From Xylaria sp. FL1777 (taxonomy: Eukaryota > Ascomycota > Sordariomycetes > Xylariales > Xylariaceae): a stretch of 64,000 bases of DNA. Positions 58,794 to 64,000 of this stretch are shown in pieces. Each line of letters starts with the position of its first letter. The stretch's first letter is position 1. Below the pieces are notes generated by a model. The model had not been told where the DNA came from. It saw nothing but the letters and a program-made list of their open reading frames with translations, and made no database searches. Position numbers and translations under genes: made by a program. The stretch lies in contig MU400553.1 of assembly GCA_022578965.1 (NCBI GenBank), forward strand, positions 124,001-188,000. Reading direction: 5' to 3'.

Positions 58794-60823
58794 GAAGTGG
58801 CTAGAGCCCCGTACCCGACGTTAAAGATAATCAATCAATCAATCAATCCGTCGTGACTCCGCCTATTATTCGTGTCATGGAACTCTAGAAGACGCATGTC
58901 ATACTTCTGGAACAAAGGAGGTATTCTATGTATAGCAGAGATCATCAGCATAGTTGGTCCATTGCATGATAAACAAGTGTTTATTGTACCCTGTACTTAA
59001 CTTCCTGCCCGTCCGCCAGGTTTGGAGATGACATAGAGATGGGGGTTCAAGAACTCGTAGAGAGAAGTAGAGTCCGAACCGCGCTAGTATGTACTGTGCG
59101 CCCTCGTGAAGTCAGGCACGTGTCCACGACGCTTCAGGGAGACCGAGGATTAGCTATGTTGGCCGTTGCTGAAGCTCCTTGGGCATACATCGGATGTGTC
59201 ATGTGCTCTTAAGCTGTCGGTTGGTGACAACGAGTGATTGTACTCCTGCTGTTCATGTTATCGCTTGATCATCCAAGGGCTTATTAATCGGCACACAAAG
59301 GTTGGATTAGCCCTGGGATACAGGCTTACGGTATCTATGGATACGAAGTTAATGTTGACTCTTTTCCTGTTTATGCCGTGCTATGTCGGTAAGCTTGGAT
59401 ACTTGTCCTGGATATCGTACTTCATGTTTAAACCACCTACGACAAGGACGGCGAAGTTCCTCTCTTTCAAGCATATCACCCATGTAGTAGCTCTCAGTGT
59501 TGTGTGAGCTTCCCGAGTGCTAATAGCGTACAGTGTATAAGAGGATTGGTGCGCGTTTGATGTTTCGTTGATGACATAGGTATTGACGATAGCAAACTAG
59601 ATGTTAGTTCTACCTTCCTCCTTGCTCATAGAGCGGCTATGATTTTACTGATCGTTACTTCTGCCTTTGCCACGTTACTTCTGACGCACGGCTTTGCCTC
59701 AGAGACCGAGATACCTTGAGATGGGATGACTTGGTACCGAAGAAGAGAGGCCGATAAGTAGTGTGAGACTCGTCGTCTTGATAATCTGATCATGCTCTCC
59801 TTTCTCTCACGACGCATCACGGACAATGTCGACATCTAGTATTATTGCCTTTCCTGTCGCTTCACAACAGCAGCTTCACAGCTATTGGTAGAAGGATTTA
59901 GGATTGTTGGCATGCCACTCACAGAGGCATGGAGAGCATCTGCTGCTCGAGTTCGATCCCCCTCAGACATTAATTAATGGCTAGCGATGTCGCTTTATTG
60001 GTCTCCGAGCAGATGGTTCGGATAACCTCACTCTCATCCTTCCTTCTTATTATATCTCTGCTTCGTTTGCCGTCGTGATTTTCATAAATCAACTTTTCAT
60101 ACAATCTAAGTCTGTGCTACCTTCAGCTCCCTGCTCTTTGTAAGACCCCTAAGCATCCGATCGGATAATGGCTCGAAGTCGTTCTACTGAGCCTGACACC
60201 ATAGCTAGAGATGCGACCCCACGAAGATGAGATGACGTTGGCATTTTATACAACGACTCGAAGTGTTCCTGCCTTGATCGTGGGTGAGCTCTCACAATTC
60301 TGAATTGTTGATCCTATCTTCATACTATGAGAGGTGAGCACAGCGATTGATCAATGTGCATTTGAAGACATTCTGGGCGACAGTTTGATGATATCATCGT
60401 ATATACTAGAATAGGCAAATCAATATAGAGGAACGTGATGTCAAAGATTTAGCTAGACTCGATATATCTACGCATAGCGTGAAGATTTATTCCCATATCT
60501 AGACAATGAGAGAGCTGATCCTGAGTATACGGTGCTTATATTTTTGAAGGCATAATCGATCGGGTTCGTTGGGATTAAATTCGGGCTCAACGTGTGAAGT
60601 TACAATAACGAAACACTGTCAGTTCGCGTCAGACGGATCGTTGAGGATCGGTATAGAATCATTATCATATTGCGACGATTACGTCATAACTTTATACAGA
60701 GTAGTCTGTTGAGGCACTAGGGATTATGAGCCTCCATGCATGTCGGGTAATAAAAAAAGCTCCGGTGACGGCTGCGGGATCATTCGCCTCCGATAATGTA
60801 CACTTTGTGCTAAGGCCATTTCC

Positions 60824-61310
60824 TTAAACGGCACTCTTAACCTTTTCTTCGGCGCTTTTTGCGGCGCCCTTTATGGATCCTTCGGCCTCCTTCGCAGTCC
60901 CCTTAGCCTTGCCCGCAAGCTCTTCGGAGTTGGCTTTCGCCTTGCTCCTGATCTCCTCGGCGGTGCCAGCGGCTTTGTAATTGGCTTCGGTGGCCTTGCC
61001 CGTCACTGTCTCAGCAGCTTTTGCTGTGAGGGAATGGCGTGTCAGTGGCAGGTCAAGTCTTATGGCTTCAGGAAATTCGAGAAGACGGAGCGGGGTCTCA
61101 TTGTGTGTTGAATAACTTACAACCCATATTAATGCCGTCGACAAGCTTGTCTGAGACCTTTCGGTCAACGCTTTTTAATGTTTCTTTGGCGGCCTCTGTC
61201 ACTGATTTACGGGTGGCAATGCTTGTGCTGAATGAACGGGGAGCCTGAACTGAGGCGACTCGGGAGGCGAGAGCCACGCGGCGAGCAGTAGTTTCTATAA
61301 GGAACGACAT
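60824..61310 (-). CDS. Mitochondrial LEA-like / Ala-Lys helical protein
   Basis: Protein of 129 aa in two exons, 61121-61310 and 60824-61023, joined in phase as INMG to SKAAETVTG. The N-terminus has the features of a mitochondrial targeting peptide: Arg-rich, no acidic residues in the first 30, and an RSFSTS cleavage-like site. The rest is an amphipathic, Ala/Lys/Glu-rich chain with repeated 11-residue-like patterns (ATEANYKAAGTAEEIRSKAK, GKAKGTAKEAEGSIKGAAKSA), typical of group-3 LEA proteins. Such proteins are disordered when hydrated and protect membranes and enzymes during desiccation or cold. Fungal versions are often abundant in spores. The function is inferred from composition. A methionine-led upstream extension is possible but lacks conservation signs. 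Confidence 0.85.
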
Positions 61311-64000
61311 TCTGATTATGAGAGCTTCAAGATATGCCAAAAATGTCGACTATTCTGAGTAGCGGATTGGTGGTGTGTGGCGAGGTGAAGTTTGCGAAGT
61401 ATTGGTGATTAGTTGAATTACTGGGAGAACTTGTTGAAAAGAGGTAAAAGAGTTGAAGTTAAGTATCAGAGGATTGGGTAGTTAGACGATAGAAAGGTGA
61501 AGATCAATCCGTTGCTACCTACTTTGAAGTTTGTGGCCGCCATGATAGACAACAGTATGATGCTATGTTGATGTCATTACCTACTGCTATGTGTACATGA
61601 TGCTATGGCTGACTTATACGTGATTGGCCGCCATTGAGAACAAGCCTTCGGATGGGGTAAATTGCCTCTGTAGGTACCACTCCACTGAATTTCAGTGGAC
61701 ACTGACTTGCACTATAAACAAGCTTCTTGTGGGGCATACTACGTACAAGCTCTCTGATATCATCACTTGGGACCAATCCCAAGCATTTGCAACGGTCTCT
61801 GGAACTGAGAACCACCCATGACGCCACACTGCAGCTCAACACGTGGGGATTTTCTTCTTCATACTTGCTAAGTACTGGAGGTATATATCTGAACTGGACT
61901 GCTCGGAGCTATGCACAAGGTTTTACACCCCTTTTAACACCCAGCTTGAATTAGAGGGCATAGCAATCCGACAAACGACCTGATCCACCCCATGACACTC
62001 CCGGATAAGTAAGAGGCTCCGAGATTAAGTCGTGGGTTGAGCGGCACATAATAATTACCAATTCTCCTACTGAGTATAGCGCTTGGACTCGGTGTTGGAG
62101 ATGTGAATCGTGTTGTGGGATGCAACCGGAAGCAATGGCTGATGCCTAGGCAGTCTTATTCCAACTATTCCGCCACTCCTATTAAACGAGAAGATGCATA
62201 TGCATAAAGGACCATCCGCTGCGCTGACTGTGTACGCAGTATTGGAGCAGGTATCGATGGATTACGTGTACAAGCTGACAAGCTCAAAAGATCCGTCTGT
62301 GTTAGATCTCCGGGCCTGCCGGCAAATTATCATCCCCTCAAACGAGTCGACGAGCAGAGAACAAGATCAAGCTGCGGCATTTGCCATGATATGATGCGAT
62401 CATCTGGATAACAACATGCCTGTCTTGTATGCAGCCTTGATGGCGCGACCGTTGTGAACACACGTGTATGTTAGCACTCTGCATCAAACTCCAGCTGCTC
62501 GTGGTGTGCATGGTATGTGATCCTCCTGCTTTCGGGGTTGAGCATACCTACACTTGGTACGATACACTGGCTGGCTGGTGCAGATCGCTCCAGGTATATG
62601 TGCTCATTTTAAATATCACCCGTCCCCAGCCGTGCCCTTCCCCAGCCGGGGAATTTGGGTCGCGTTTATGCGGTAAGCGAGATGTGCTCCCCGGCGCCCC
62701 GGGTCGCTTTCGTCGTTGTTGTTAGAGAGCTACTCTAACTAATCCCGTTGAGGCATCCAGGAGGTCGACGTTGCTGTTTTAGACTTATTACGCAGCTACT
62801 AGTGTTTCGCAGTCACTTGGCTACTAATTATTGGCTCTTTGCGACAGTCACTGGGTGTTGCAATTAACTACGGCTGGAACAAGGTTGCGTTGAGTATCGC
62901 ACCAAATGCTTACTTCAGCTGAAGATAGTCCTGTCAGCGTGGTTGTAGCTTAGCTATACCCACCCTTGCATTCTGATTTCTTGGACGATATTGCTAGCTA
63001 AATAAATATCATGATATGGGAAATATTTCGTCCTGGAAAGAAGAAATTCGGATCCTGATCTCATGACGAGCCTTGACATCGGAAGTAACAGGCCGATGCA
63101 ATGTGAGCTGACGAGACATATTCCAGATACGGTTACATCAGTAATTTGGTATCTCTCTTCATATATGATACGGTACACAGTAGGTATCACCCTTGGTCCT
63201 AATTTCTGATTGCGGAAAGTTCTACGTATATATCGGCAGACAGGGTTTAATTGTGGCATTATTGTTTCTTAGAGGAGGCTTTAAGATCCTCTTGATCTTG
63301 GCAGCCGGTATCAAAGTAATGCCTCGTTTGGTACAAAGAGGTTGCCTTACCGGTGTTTAGATAGGTACTACACTAACTAGTATGAACCCTGTACTTTGGC
63401 GTTGGATGTTCCGTACTGTTGATCATCGGCATTTCGTGCATGTCTACACATACTTAGCTCACTATGTACAATGCAGCTGTAGAAGGCTTAAGTACTTTTA
63501 TCCTAACAAATGAAAAAAAGGAAGTGAAAACGTGAATTAGAACCCTTAAACAGGTCTAGCTTGATATTCTAACGTAGTTTAATTTCCAAATATGTCTCGC
63601 GAAGCTCGAAGCACCTGAACTAAACAAGCTGGTGATACGGCCTAAGTGGCGGAATTACGGCGCAGCCAACCTGATAGGGATAAGAGACTTTTTTTCAAGG
63701 CTCCGATGGTCCGTTTTCCTCGCGCATACCTGCCCAGAGCGTACGCTAGAGAGAGTGCATGATTTCTGGACTGCGTAAACTCCGGTTCAACGCAATACAT
63801 GTCGTCGCCGTCGTCTGGGTACTATATGACTTAAAGATAGTAACTAATCCTTTACCGGGGAGTCACCGGTCCCAGGTTATATGTCAACGTGACCCGAAGA
63901 ACACGATCCGGGTGCTGCGGGTTATTGGGAATTAATGGTGTATATGCGCTGCAACTCAGGTACACATGTAAGACGACAGTGATTGGAAGTCCAAGATCCT
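61311..64000. other. Terminal spacer, no gene seen
   Basis: No supported gene in 2.7 kb. It contains a TACGCAGTA word at 62233-62241. Open frames here are short, lack motifs, and do not join through plausible introns. Confidence 0.45.

Larger units (their letters stand above)
52792..60823. other. Gene-poor 8 kb region
   Basis: No complete gene is supported. The first kilobase holds the acyltransferase promoter and a GAGACA repeat. From 54.5 kb onward the DNA is AT-rich with closed frames. Small features are an (ACTTA)n run (54134-54152), one protein-like fragment (55507-55692), one TACGCAGTA word (55811-55819), a 15-bp tandem duplication (58764-58793) and (AATC)n at 58838-58856. Confidence 0.5.

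Noticed and set aside
59950..59963. GAGTTCGATCCCCC, resembling a tRNA T-loop
   Set aside because: Upstream sequence does not form the D-loop, anticodon stem or acceptor stem, so no tRNA could be folded.

Overview
The window is nuclear DNA from a filamentous ascomycete fungus, most likely from Pezizomycotina. Genes are split by short introns (about 43 to 190 nt) with GTRWGT-like donors, RCTRAC branch points and YAG acceptors. The families present are typical of moulds: a LaeA-like methyltransferase, a Zn2Cys6 regulator with a fungal-specific domain, an NmrA-like protein, DUF1996 proteins, a YPV-repeat GPI protein, PNS1, SLD2 and a MAK32-like protein. I cannot name the species. Intergenic DNA is rich in short GTAGGTA/TACCTAC and TACTGCGTA-type words.

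Layout. 0-5 kb: an MFS transporter and PNS1, both +. 5-12 kb: AT-rich spacer with one orphan reading frame, then a YPV-repeat GPI-anchored wall protein (-) and a long empty spacer. 12-16 kb: a conserved-looking Ser/Thr-rich protein of unknown role (-) and a Dabb protein (-). 17.9-19.9 kb: an 11-exon LaeA-like methyltransferase (+). 20-23 kb: spacer with an inverted-repeat element and a 12-bp minisatellite. 23-31 kb: DUF1996 gene A (-), a RING E3 ligase (-) sharing a divergent promoter with SLD2 (+), and a MAK32-like pfkB protein (+). 32-36 kb: a small secreted protein (+), then an NmrA-like gene (-) divergent from a Zn2Cys6 regulator (+). 37-40 kb: two atypical protein kinase genes in convergent orientation. 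43-48 kb: a cytochrome P450 (-) and DUF1996 gene B (-). 51-53 kb: an acyltransferase-3 membrane protein (-). 53-60.8 kb: a gene-poor stretch. 60.8-61.3 kb: a mitochondrial LEA-like protein (-). The rest is empty.

How genes relate. Core functions (SLD2 in replication initiation, PNS1, RING ligase) are interleaved with accessory or secreted functions. I see no complete biosynthetic cluster: the P450, methyltransferase, acyltransferase and Zn2Cys6 regulator are scattered and no polyketide, peptide or terpene synthase is present. The strongest anomaly is the pair of DUF1996 paralogs. Their intron positions differ everywhere except the first, and that first intron is better conserved in sequence than the exons beside it. 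Second is the TACTGCGTA word, which occurs at least twelve times in intergenic DNA where about 0.5 would be expected.

Exon boundaries were read by hand from splice signals, reading phase and protein continuity. No alignment or database search was run.
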